Source: Bacteroidota bacterium
Lineage (GTDB): Bacteria; Bacteroidota; Ignavibacteria; Palsa-1295
NCBI GenBank assembly: GCA_025363505.1
Contig: JANYDV010000144.1
Location: 1 to 15,407 of the forward strand
Direction of reading: 5' to 3'
DNA: 15,407 nt
In this document: one piece after another, positions 8,314 through 15,407 of the stretch
How positions within the stretch are numbered: position 1 is the first letter of the stretch
How the letters are laid out: each line of letters begins with the position of its first letter
Translations under genes and position numbers: made by a program
Notes under the pieces: model-generated
Databases searched by the model: none
Told to the model about the DNA's origin: nothing
The model's input: only the letters and a program-made list of their open reading frames with translations

Positions 8314-9160
8314 TGTTCTCTTGTCTAAGACGTTTCATTGCAACTCTAATATAGTCTTCATTCAATTCTATCCCAGTGTAATGACGATTGAGTCGTTTGG
8401 CGACTACTGAGGTTGTGCCGGAACCACTAAAAAGATCAAAGACTCGCTCACCTTTCATACTGGAAGCCTCGATCATCCGTTCAATCATTGCTTCGGGCTT
8501 TTGGGTTGGGTGTTCAGTATTTTCCGGCATAGACCAAAAAGGGACGGTCAGATCGGTCCAAATATTTGATGGGTGGGTCAATCGTTCTGCTTCGCCACTT
8601 TCATTAATATACCAATCTTTGGGTTTGCCATTTGCTCGGTAGGGAGCGATAACATTTTTCTTGACTTTTACTTGATCAATATTAAAGGTGTAGTGCTTCG
8701 GATCTTTGACTGCAAACCAAACATCTTCCATATTTTGCTTCCAATTCCGTTTTGCGCCTCTCCCTTTATCTCGTTTCCAAGTAATACGATTTATGATATA
8801 CAAACCTATAGATTCAAGTTGTTCTTGAAAAAAACCTGAATGAACCCAATCGCAACAAATATAAAATGATGCAGTATCTGTCGTAACTCTCGGTAGTAAC
8901 TCTATCCATTGTTTGACCCACACGCGGTAATGATGCTCCAGCTGCTTATCACTTTTATTGCCGAAATCAACGCCATTGTTATAGGGTGGGTCGGCTATTA
9001 CAAGATCAAATGACTGAGGAGGAAATTTCTTCAGCGCCTCAATAGCATCGCCACAGTATATCGTATCACTAAGTTTATGCAATCGCGACGGCAATCGCTT
9101 TACCGGACTATTGCGATCTTGAGGGGTTAGTCTGATAGTTTTATTCAGCGTCGAAGCCAT
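8306..9160 (-). CDS. Beta-class DNA methyltransferase, probably adenine-N6, without a restriction partner
   Basis: The protein (284 residues) has DPPY (motif IV, residues 57-60, in DLVIADPPY) before the SAM-binding motif I, DLFSGSGTT (242-250), followed by YTGIELNEDY. This order defines the beta class (N4-cytosine/N6-adenine DNA methylases). DPPY rather than SPPY favours N6-adenine, though it is not decisive. EHPTQKPEAMIERMI (216-230) is also typical. The middle part, about 125-205, would hold the target-recognition residues; the recognition site cannot be predicted. It lacks the C-terminal DNA-binding extension of CcrM. Its ATG lies 2 bp after the stop of the upstream barrel gene and its end overlaps the nitrilase-type gene. 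No endonuclease or specificity gene is nearby, so it looks like an orphan methylase, perhaps for epigenetic control or phage defence. Confidence 0.92.
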   Translation of the reverse strand: MASTLNKTIRLTPQDRNSPVKRLPSRLHKLSDTIYCGDAIEALKKFPPQSFDLVIADPPYNNGVDFGNKSDKQLEHHYRVWVKQWIELLPRVTTDTASFYICCDWVHSGFFQEQLESIGLYIINRITWKRDKGRGAKRNWKQNMEDVWFAVKDPKHYTFNIDQVKVKKNVIAPYRANGKPKDWYINESGEAERLTHPSNIWTDLTVPFWSMPENTEHPTQKPEAMIERMIEASSMKGERVFDLFSGSGTTSVVAKRLNRHYTGIELNEDYIRVAMKRLRQENNG

Positions 9161-9162
9161 TG

Positions 9163-11040
9163 TTAAAATCCTAAACTGAGCGAAAGTGTGGTAGTCAAAT
9201 AATGATAGGTGTACTGCTTCATAGTAGATTTTATACTACTATATTGAAAATTGACTTCGGGAGTTAGTGTTTCAAAAATGCTTATTAATCGTTGGTCGAA
9301 AAAAATATCGCGAGAAAGATCAACTGTTATAGATGTACCCTTATCGGTTCGCTCCTGTATGGCATTGGCAATACGTTTCGTATTGATACCCTTACCGTAT
9401 TCATGTTTTTCAAAAGCAAGATCGGCACTGACATCAATACCCCAAAATGGTCTGGTGGCAATGTAGAAGAAAAATTTTGTAAGATGGTAGGAATAATCGT
9501 CATCCGAGGCTTTGCCTCCGACAAGACTTCTGCCGACGAGTGCATCAATAAGATATGACCGAAGCTGAGATGATTTTGTGATTGCGGCTCCGAGACCGAT
9601 ATTCAATTGACTTGTAATAAAGAACGTTGATGAAAGCCCGAACTGTGTTTGCGAAAAATTTTCTGTCCCTTTGCTAATTTTCAATACATTCCCACGCACA
9701 CCAAATGTCGTATCGACCAGTGGATGATTATAGTCACGGAAACTGGCTCCGAACTGTGCGGCAATTACCAAGAAAGAGCCGATAGCAAACTTTCCGTCAA
9801 GGCGGATGCGGTGTTCGTCATAAACAAACAATGAATCATTAGGATATTGGAAACTTGTAAACCCATATTGTGCATCAAACCCAAGAATCGAACTCGGATA
9901 ATATATCAGTCTTGGGGTGGCGACAAATTGAGTATAGCTGAATTCATCATACCGTGGTTGATTTTTTTGTGACTCTAAAGTAATGGGGATACTAAGGAGC
10001 GTTGCGAGTGTCAAAGACGTTTTGGGCAAAAGATCTTCGCTGATGGTTGCGTCAGTGGCACCAAAATCAGAAATATTTGTCGCACTATTGATTAACGTAA
10101 TGATTGGGGCATCTTCCTTTAAAGAGACAATCGCACGTAAATCAAGTCCATCCATCTTTAATTTTTCAATTGTCGTGGCAGGAAGTGGTTTGGTTTCCAG
10201 CGGGCTTTCTGGAATGTGTATTAAATCAGAATTTGCAATTTGTGTTTCCAAGGCTTTCTTTGCCAAGTTCAATACTGACTTAAATCGGTCTGAAATAATT
10301 TTTGGAAGAGCTATCTGAGCTAATAATAATTGGTCAGCTGATAATTCGTCGACAATAACAGATTGAATACTTTCGGAATAATTTTCTGAAGCAAGAATCT
10401 CACTGAGTGCCAATACGGATTCCGAGAGTGAGTCTTTTAAGTCACTTGCTTCATCGATAGAGTCTTCGTCATGAATGAGGGTCGTATCAATATCTATTGA
10501 ATCAAGGCGTTCGCTCATCATACTCAGCGAAGAAGCTACTAAAGGAATATTATCTCGAGTTGTAACAGGAGCTTTGGCTTGATGTGTTAGTGGTAATGAA
10601 GTCAGAGTATCTTTCTTTATTGGAGTTGTCGATGAAGAAGAAGTTTTTATCTGCTCTTTCTTTTCAAGATCTTCTGATAGGTAGAAATTACCCATCACAG
10701 AAAAATCGAGTTTGGTAAATGATCGGTTGGTTGATGCTGTGTACCAATAAGGACTATAACTTGCCTCAAGATTGATTGATGATAATGTTGAGAGTTCAAA
10801 CCGATATGCAAGATCAAGACTTGGGGCAAAAGCTTTATCAGGCGCACTACTATCTGTGCCTGCGACATTATTCGAAGAATTGCCGGAAAGTTGTAGCGAC
10901 CCTGAAAATTGGGCTTGACTTTCTGTGGCAACAGCACAAAGCAATAGTGCGGTGCATATTGCCATAAAGAGAGGCTTAGCGAAATACTGTAGTCGTCTCA
11001 CGAATTCAAATTTACGAAATGGTGAGGGTGTCCCAAGCAT
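9163..11040 (-). CDS. Outer-membrane beta-barrel protein with a long acidic serine-rich insert
   Basis: A signal peptide is clear: a hydrophobic core at 24-38 and a cleavage-like SQA-QF at 41-45. The N-terminal extension before Met26 is long, so Met26 is a possible start, but the first ATG overlaps the upstream stop as TAATG. Residues 45-121 and 362-625 are alternating-polarity strands (SGSLQLSGN, LDLAYRFEL, the closing strands near 605-625) ending in Phe, as expected of an outer-membrane barrel. Between them, residues about 122-362 are quite different: Ser/Thr-rich, then strongly acidic and Leu-rich, probably helical (IDIDTTLIHDEDSIDEASD; SESVLALSEILASENYSES). I do not recognise the protein as a family. 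It is followed after 2 bp by the methyltransferase gene. Confidence 0.75.
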   Translation of the reverse strand: MLGTPSPFRKFEFVRRLQYFAKPLFMAICTALLLCAVATESQAQFSGSLQLSGNSSNNVAGTDSSAPDKAFAPSLDLAYRFELSTLSSINLEASYSPYWYTASTNRSFTKLDFSVMGNFYLSEDLEKKEQIKTSSSSTTPIKKDTLTSLPLTHQAKAPVTTRDNIPLVASSLSMMSERLDSIDIDTTLIHDEDSIDEASDLKDSLSESVLALSEILASENYSESIQSVIVDELSADQLLLAQIALPKIISDRFKSVLNLAKKALETQIANSDLIHIPESPLETKPLPATTIEKLKMDGLDLRAIVSLKEDAPIITLINSATNISDFGATDATISEDLLPKTSLTLATLLSIPITLESQKNQPRYDEFSYTQFVATPRLIYYPSSILGFDAQYGFTSFQYPNDSLFVYDEHRIRLDGKFAIGSFLVIAAQFGASFRDYNHPLVDTTFGVRGNVLKISKGTENFSQTQFGLSSTFFITSQLNIGLGAAITKSSQLRSYLIDALVGRSLVGGKASDDDYSYHLTKFFFYIATRPFWGIDVSADLAFEKHEYGKGINTKRIANAIQERTDKGTSITVDLSRDIFFDQRLISIFETLTPEVNFQYSSIKSTMKQYTYHYLTTTLSLSLGF

Positions 11041-11720
11041 TATTGCATCAATAGCGTAAATAATTTGGTGTAGATTGGGTCACTACTGAGGGTGAGTAAG
11101 AAATATCCAAGCCACATCGTCAGTCCGATTGATGACGGGACAGAAAAATTATCATCAAGTTTTAGGCGCACACTCACTGCTTCTATGAATGTACCAACCA
11201 GAGCTGCAATACAGCCAATCACATATTCAACGGGAAGACCCATTACTTTTGGTGAAAGAAAGACGACAATAAAAGCACTCAAAGCAAAACTTGTCGAACC
11301 AACAATAGACTTGTCTAAAAATGGGCGCTTACCAAAACGTCTGCCGATTAATGCGCTGATCGCATCAGAAATAATAAGAATGGCAAATGAAGTGATTGCA
11401 ATAACTTTAGGAAAAATAAGAATGCAAAGACAAGCACTGATGAGTACGTAGGACCCACCAGAAATGAGCTTCTTGCTATTGTCTTGTTCGTGTTCTCGAA
11501 GGATTGGTCCGAACAACCATTTAAAAAATCGATCAACCCAGGGAATATAATGCCTGCCATAATCTACAAAAACCGCAACGAAAGTCATTGGAAGCAAAAA
11601 CATCAGCACTTGCGCTTTTGAAAAGAAGCTATAGAGGATAGGCACCGCCAGTGAGGAGATGTGTATTGATTTCCGGAATATTTCACCGGACATTGAGATT
11701 TGGTTATTTTGCTCGCTCAC
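11040..11720 (-). CDS. Dolichol kinase / phytol kinase / phosphatidate cytidylyltransferase-like membrane protein
   Basis: This 226-residue polytopic protein has the marks of the SEC59/DGK1/VTE5 family of CTP-dependent lipid kinases: FRKSIHISSLAVPILY (residues 15-30), and the block SDAISALIGRRFGKRPFLDK followed by SIVGS, which corresponds to the DAxAxxxGRxFG...KSxxGS nucleotide-binding motif. About seven hydrophobic segments are visible. Bacterial members are often annotated as dolichol kinase or phosphatidate cytidylyltransferase; a polyprenol, phytol or diacylglycerol substrate is possible and not decided by the sequence. The start is GTG with an ATG nine codons later; neither has a strong ribosome site. 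Its stop overlaps the start of the barrel gene. It is the first gene of the minus-strand run and sits 41 bp downstream of a good promoter candidate. Confidence 0.82.
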   Translation of the reverse strand: MSEQNNQISMSGEIFRKSIHISSLAVPILYSFFSKAQVLMFLLPMTFVAVFVDYGRHYIPWVDRFFKWLFGPILREHEQDNSKKLISGGSYVLISACLCILIFPKVIAITSFAILIISDAISALIGRRFGKRPFLDKSIVGSTSFALSAFIVVFLSPKVMGLPVEYVIGCIAALVGTFIEAVSVRLKLDDNFSVPSSIGLTMWLGYFLLTLSSDPIYTKLFTLLMQ

Positions 11721-11760
11721 AATTATTCTTCAACCACTTCCACGACATAAATTTAGACTA

Positions 11761-11790
11761 CAAAAATACGGGAGTAGTATGGCTTTGCAA
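11761..11790 (-). promoter_or_regulatory. Candidate Bacteroidota-type promoter (TTG-N19-TATTTTTG) for the minus-strand gene run
   Basis: On the minus strand TTG (11790-11788) is followed after exactly 19 bases by TATTTTTG (11768-11761), an exact match to the -33 TTG and -7 TAnnTTTG elements of Bacteroidota primary-sigma promoters. Transcription would start near 11754, giving a leader of about 34 nt before the GTG at 11720. The position, in a divergent intergenic region ahead of eight co-directional genes, fits well. Whether this lineage's sigma factor uses that consensus is inferred. Confidence 0.45.
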
Positions 11791-11883
11791 TGAAAATGGG
11801 GTGTATCGAACAAAATGGAGGTATTATTCCGGAATGCCACCGAAGGCTTCGATTGTTATGGTGCTCTCAATAATCAATAATTT

Positions 11884-13902
11884 GTGAAGCGTTCAATTAG
11901 TATCTACGTCATTATAGCCGTAATTGGTCTCTGCAGTGCCCTCAGTGGATATGCTCAGGAGGTACAATGGGCATCGGAGGTGATTAAATTTAGCTCTCAG
12001 GTCGGGGAGAAGGAGTATTCGGCACAGCAAGTGCTCGGAAGACCAAATAAATGTCCATCTTGGGGCGATAGTCCTTGCGCATGGGTCGGAAAAAATGATG
12101 GGCTTGGCGGTGGGGGCGAGGAGCGCATAACCGTTGGTTATGCAAAGCCGATGAAGATACAGCAAGTTGCGATTGCCGAAAACTATAACCCGGGTGCCGT
12201 TCAACAAGTCATTCTCTATGATCTTCAAGATAAGCCGCACCGTGTGTATTTTACTGAGCAGCCAACACCTGCACCAGTGCAATCACGTGTGATGAATGTT
12301 TTTTTTCTGCCGACCGACTATAAAGTAAAGGCTGTCGAAATTGTGTTGCAATGTGGGAAAGTAAATGGCTTCAACGAGATTGATGCCATTGGCATATCCG
12401 ACAGCAAAAAACCGGTTGTTGCGGAAATAAATATTGCACCCGACTCGAAAATATTCGGAGTAAAAGAAAATCTTGGTTACAATGTCAACTCACAATGGGA
12501 TGAAGTTTTCCCGGTGATCTCACCTGATGGCAAAACACTCTATTATGATAGGAAAGATCATCCATCGAACATTGGTCGTTCGGATAATATTTGGTATTCG
12601 CAAATACAGCCTAATGGTATGTGGGGACCTGCTGTGAATATCGGGGCACCGTTGAATAACGGTCGAGGTTCATTTCTTGCATCTATTACCCCTGATGGTA
12701 ACACTATGCTGATCGGAGGTTCTTATCCCGATGCAAATGGTAAGGTCGAATTTGGTATTTGTACTTCTAATAGAATCGGCAATACCTGGAGCAACCCTGT
12801 TCGACTGAAGATAGATAGTTTTTATACTCGTCATCGCTTTATGGAGTTCACGCTTGCCAATGATGGCAAAACGATGATCTTGAGTTTACAGCGTGATGAT
12901 ACTCACGGTGTGCGTGATCTCTATATCTGTTTTATGAAACCCGATGGATCATGGAGCGCACCAAAGGACATGGGCAAGGATATAAACTCTGCTGCTGATG
13001 AAGGGATGCCGTTTCTTGCTTCTGATAATAAAACACTCTATTATTCTTCCGACGGATTTGCCGGTTACGGAATGGTAGATATGTATTTTACAAAACGCCT
13101 TGATGATACGTGGGAGCATTGGAGCGAACCAAAAAATCTTGGACCTGACTTCAATACTCCTGACTGGGATGCTTATTATACCATTCCCGCATCAGGCGAC
13201 TATGCATATTTTGTTTCCAACAAAAGCTCAGTGGGTGCACTTGATATTTTTCGTGCAAAACTTCCTCAGTCATTAAAACCAGACCCGGTTGTGCTGGTCA
13301 GCGGTAGTGTTCTTGATGCGAAGACAGGCAAACCGCTGCAGGCGGAGATTCATTATGAAATTTTACCCGGTGGCAAAGAGGTTGGTATCGCAAGAAGTAA
13401 TCCGACCGATGGAAGTTACAAAATTACACTGCCTGCAGGTAAGTTGTATGGTTTTCGAGCTGAAGTAAAAGGCTACATCGCCATCGAAGAAAATCTTGAT
13501 GTGAAGAAAGTGGATTCGTACAAAGAAATTCAACGTGATCTGAAACTTGTACCATTTGAGATTGGTCAAACAGTGCGTTTAAATAATATTTTTTTTGATT
13601 TTAATAAGAGTGTATTACAAACAGAGTCATACGCCGAGCTTGATCGTTTAGTAATGACCGTTACCCAGTCACCAAACACTAAATTGGAGATTGTCGGACA
13701 TACCGATAATGTCGGCACCCCGGCAGCAAACAAACACCTCAGTGAAGACCGCGCAAGAGCCGTTAAGAATTATCTGGTGTCGAAAGGGATTGATGCGTCA
13801 CGAATGAAAGTCATCGGTTACGGAAGTGAAAAGCCACTTGCCACCAACGAAACCGAAGAAGGCAGACAGCAAAACAGAAGGGTAGAGTTTACTATCAAAT
13901 AA
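11884..13902 (+). CDS. OmpA-family protein with discoidin-like, PD40 and regulatory-like domains
   Basis: This 672-residue envelope protein is modular. A signal peptide (1-24, GYAQ) is followed by a galactose-binding/discoidin-like domain (about 26-172, with AQQVLGRPNKCPSWGDSPCAW and two Cys). PD40/WD40-like TolB-type repeats follow (about 205-465): VISPDGKTLYY, SITPDGNTMLIGG, TLANDGKTMILS, FLASDNKTLYYSSDG and TIPASGDYAYFVSN. Then comes a carboxypeptidase-regulatory-like/CNA-B beta domain (about 470-555: VSGSVLDAKTGKPL), and an OmpA_C peptidoglycan-binding domain (about 568-672: IFFDFNKSVL, HTDNVGTPAANKHLSEDRARAV). PD40-OmpA fusions are typical of Bacteroidota and relatives and tether the outer membrane to peptidoglycan; some are linked to type IX secretion or gliding. 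The start is GTG with no Shine-Dalgarno sequence. It is divergent from the minus-strand run and its promoter was not identified. Confidence 0.93.
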   Translation: MKRSISIYVIIAVIGLCSALSGYAQEVQWASEVIKFSSQVGEKEYSAQQVLGRPNKCPSWGDSPCAWVGKNDGLGGGGEERITVGYAKPMKIQQVAIAENYNPGAVQQVILYDLQDKPHRVYFTEQPTPAPVQSRVMNVFFLPTDYKVKAVEIVLQCGKVNGFNEIDAIGISDSKKPVVAEINIAPDSKIFGVKENLGYNVNSQWDEVFPVISPDGKTLYYDRKDHPSNIGRSDNIWYSQIQPNGMWGPAVNIGAPLNNGRGSFLASITPDGNTMLIGGSYPDANGKVEFGICTSNRIGNTWSNPVRLKIDSFYTRHRFMEFTLANDGKTMILSLQRDDTHGVRDLYICFMKPDGSWSAPKDMGKDINSAADEGMPFLASDNKTLYYSSDGFAGYGMVDMYFTKRLDDTWEHWSEPKNLGPDFNTPDWDAYYTIPASGDYAYFVSNKSSVGALDIFRAKLPQSLKPDPVVLVSGSVLDAKTGKPLQAEIHYEILPGGKEVGIARSNPTDGSYKITLPAGKLYGFRAEVKGYIAIEENLDVKKVDSYKEIQRDLKLVPFEIGQTVRLNNIFFDFNKSVLQTESYAELDRLVMTVTQSPNTKLEIVGHTDNVGTPAANKHLSEDRARAVKNYLVSKGIDASRMKVIGYGSEKPLATNETEEGRQQNRRVEFTIK

Positions 13903-14112
13903 ATTAGAGTGTGCAAAAAAATTATTTCTAAAAATTGTAGAAGATGCCCATAACATTACAACCGAGCCACAACAGTATCGCTTGATTTCAGGCTGTGTCT
14001 CTGCAACAAAAATAGTTTATTGAGGGTAATAATAGAATTGCAATACTCCAAACTTTGCGTATTGTTCACTAATAAATAGTGTAGTCTCTAACACCAAACT
14101 CAACGTCGCGGT
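13903..14112 (+). other. Intergenic region before lipA, no clear element
   Basis: These 210 AT-rich bases separate the OmpA-family gene from lipA. I saw no G+C-rich hairpin with a T-run after the OmpA stop, so no intrinsic terminator, and no exact TAnnTTTG element. The nearest is TAGAATTG around 14033-14040, one mismatch, without a correctly spaced TTG. No small gene with coding character was seen. A promoter for lipA-waaA presumably lies here but cannot be placed. Confidence 0.5.
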
Positions 14113-15009
14113 ATGATGTTGTATGGTAATATGCTCATAGATCTACCGGTAATCGAGTCGAAACCTCAGGCGCGTTCACCTCGCCCTGATTGGTTAAAGG
14201 TGAAAGTCCCGTCGGGTGAAAATTATTCACGGCTGATTAATATCATGCGTGAGAATAATCTTCACACCGTCTGTGAAGAAGCGCATTGTCCCAATGTTGC
14301 AGAATGTTGGAATTCCGGTACGGCAACGTTTATGATTTTGGGTGATACGTGCACTCGATCGTGTGGATTTTGTGCAGTAAAGACCGGGCGACCTACCTCG
14401 CTCGATACCGAAGAGCCAAAGCGCGTTGCCGAGGCTACCCGACTGATGAACCTTCGTCATATCGTTATTACCAGTGTTAATCGTGATGAGCTTCCTGATG
14501 GTGGCGCGCAGGTCTTTGCTGATACCATTAGAATTGTACGTGAGATAAATCCCACCACAAGGATAGAAGTGTTGATCCCTGATTTCAAAGCGAGACCTGA
14601 ATCGTTAAGACTGATTTTTGATGCAAAACCGGACATTTTGAATCATAATACTGAGACTGTTCCGTCAATGTATCGGATGGTCAGACCACAGGCGAAATAT
14701 CATTGGACACTCGGCGTATTAAAACAAGCAAAAGAAGAGGGGTTCGTTACGAAGACCGGAATAATGCTTGGCTTAGGTGAAGAACGCGAAGAGTTGGTAA
14801 AAGTGATGATGGATTTGGCTGAGATTAAAGTTGATATTCTTACTTTGGGTCAGTACTTGCAGCCGTCGCAACATCACTTGCCTGTTGCCCGATTTTTACA
14901 TCCCGATGAATTTGCCGAGCTTCGTGAAATCGGAATTGATATGGGGTTTAGAAATGTCGAGTCTGGTCCACTCGTGAGGTCATCCTATCACGCCGAGCAA
15001 CATATCTGA
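14113..15009 (+). CDS. lipA: Lipoyl synthase
   Basis: LipA is a radical-SAM enzyme that inserts two sulfurs into protein-bound octanoyl groups to make lipoyl cofactor for pyruvate and 2-oxoglutarate dehydrogenases and the glycine cleavage system. Both iron-sulfur cluster motifs are intact: the auxiliary cluster Cys54, Cys59 and Cys65 (CEEAHCPNVAEC) and the radical-SAM Cys80, Cys84 and Cys87 (CTRSCGFC). The C-terminal RSSYHAE (289-295), carrying the Ser that ligates the auxiliary cluster, is also present. SVNRDELPDGGA, LNHNTETVPSMY and QYLQPSQHHLPVARF are family landmarks, and the 298-residue length is normal. Tandem ATGs begin the frame; Met7 is a further candidate start and no Shine-Dalgarno sequence decides. 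waaA starts 3 bp downstream, so the two are probably co-transcribed. lipB is not in the window. Confidence 0.97.
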   Translation: MMLYGNMLIDLPVIESKPQARSPRPDWLKVKVPSGENYSRLINIMRENNLHTVCEEAHCPNVAECWNSGTATFMILGDTCTRSCGFCAVKTGRPTSLDTEEPKRVAEATRLMNLRHIVITSVNRDELPDGGAQVFADTIRIVREINPTTRIEVLIPDFKARPESLRLIFDAKPDILNHNTETVPSMYRMVRPQAKYHWTLGVLKQAKEEGFVTKTGIMLGLGEEREELVKVMMDLAEIKVDILTLGQYLQPSQHHLPVARFLHPDEFAELREIGIDMGFRNVESGPLVRSSYHAEQHI

Positions 15010-15012
15010 GCA

Positions 15013-15407
15013 ATGTATTTGCTCTACCGGTTTGCGATTGGGTGTGCTTTGGTGTTGTTGCCGATTATTTCTGTCTTTAGCAAAAAACTACAACGCGCAG
15101 TTGCCGGCAGAAAAGGATTGTTTGATGAACTGAGATCACATTACAGCAAGGTCTCTACGTATCGAAAAAAAATTGTAATACACGTTGCATCATTTGGTGA
15201 ACTCGAACAAGCCAAGCCAATTATTTCAAGATTAAAATTACAAGATCCCACGGTTCATATTCACTTGACTTTTTTTTCACCAAGTGGATTTGATAATGCA
15301 AAAGGGAAGTATTTGTTGCCCGATCTGATTAGCTATTTGCCCTTTGACTCGCTACAAAATGCGAGGAAATTTGTTGAAGTAACAAGACCCGACCTTGTTA
15401 TTTTTGT
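15013..15407 (+). CDS. waaA: 3-deoxy-D-manno-octulosonic acid (Kdo) transferase, N-terminal part
   Basis: Only the first 131 residues are in the window; the gene runs off the right edge. WaaA (KdtA) moves Kdo from CMP-Kdo to lipid A precursor at the inner face of the cytoplasmic membrane, the first step of LPS core assembly. Seen here: an N-terminal membrane anchor (YRFAIGCALVLLPIISVF), GRKGLFDEL, the strand and loop IVIHVASFGELEQAKPII, whose first Glu aligns with the catalytic base of the family, LTFFSPSGFDNAK, and ISYLPFDSLQNARKFVEVTRPDLVIFV. All match the first Rossmann domain of Kdo transferases. Its presence shows that the organism makes LPS. The ATG lies 3 bp after the lipA stop, with no Shine-Dalgarno sequence. 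Confidence 0.92.
   Translation, partial: MYLLYRFAIGCALVLLPIISVFSKKLQRAVAGRKGLFDELRSHYSKVSTYRKKIVIHVASFGELEQAKPIISRLKLQDPTVHIHLTFFSPSGFDNAKGKYLLPDLISYLPFDSLQNARKFVEVTRPDLVIF

Noticed and set aside
11651..11887. Plus-strand open frame of 78 codons ending at the OmpA-family start.
   Set aside because: It overlaps the 5' end of the lipid-kinase-like gene and the divergent promoter region, has no recognisable features and is low-complexity in coding character.
13903..13960. A-rich run after the OmpA-family stop considered as a terminator.
   Set aside because: There is no G+C-rich inverted repeat ahead of a T-run on the + strand.

Overview
The window looks like chromosomal DNA from a Gram-negative bacterium of the FCB group, most likely a Chlorobiota, Ignavibacteria or Kapabacteria-type lineage. 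The signs are a large SprA-related outer-membrane protein, an OmpA protein carrying PD40 propellers, an LPS Kdo transferase, moderate-to-low GC, almost no Shine-Dalgarno sequences, several GTG/TTG starts, and two matches to the Bacteroidota-type promoter (TTG-N19-TAnnTTTG, or its -7 half alone). This placement is inference from gene content; no database search was possible.

Layout. Positions 1 to about 95 are GC-rich and read on the + strand like the N-terminus of an AbiEii/AbiGii-type nucleotidyltransferase toxin. That reading stops abruptly, so the left edge is probably a chimeric or recombination junction. From there to about 922 an unrecognised protein (minus strand) runs off the left edge. 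The minus strand from 11720 down to 1017 is a nearly continuous run of eight genes, transcribed right to left: a CTP-dependent lipid-kinase-like membrane protein, a beta-barrel protein with a long acidic insert, a solitary beta-class DNA methyltransferase, a carbon-nitrogen hydrolase, an RlpA-like double-psi barrel protein, an AI-2E family permease, rsmI, and the 1203-residue SprA-like outer-membrane protein. Within the two tightest blocks genes overlap or nearly abut. Gaps of about 80 and 57 bp flank rlpA, and the second holds a possible internal promoter.

A 163-bp divergent intergenic region (11721-11883) separates this run from plus-strand genes. The first is a four-module OmpA-type cell-envelope protein (discoidin-like domain, PD40 repeats, carboxypeptidase-regulatory-like domain, OmpA_C). 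After a 210-bp gap comes lipA (lipoyl synthase), then 3 bp later the start of waaA/kdtA, cut by the right edge.

Theme. Most genes serve the cell envelope: outer-membrane barrels, peptidoglycan binding or cleavage, lipid head-group phosphorylation and LPS core synthesis. They are mixed with housekeeping enzymes (RsmI, LipA) and one orphan methyltransferase. No gene-free stretch exceeds 300 bp. I saw no tRNA, rRNA, CRISPR array, insertion sequence or clear intrinsic terminator. I did not find a convincing new multi-gene system; the best leads are the left-edge junction, the unrecognised left-edge protein, the barrel with its acidic insert, and the RlpA with a substituted catalytic-site residue.
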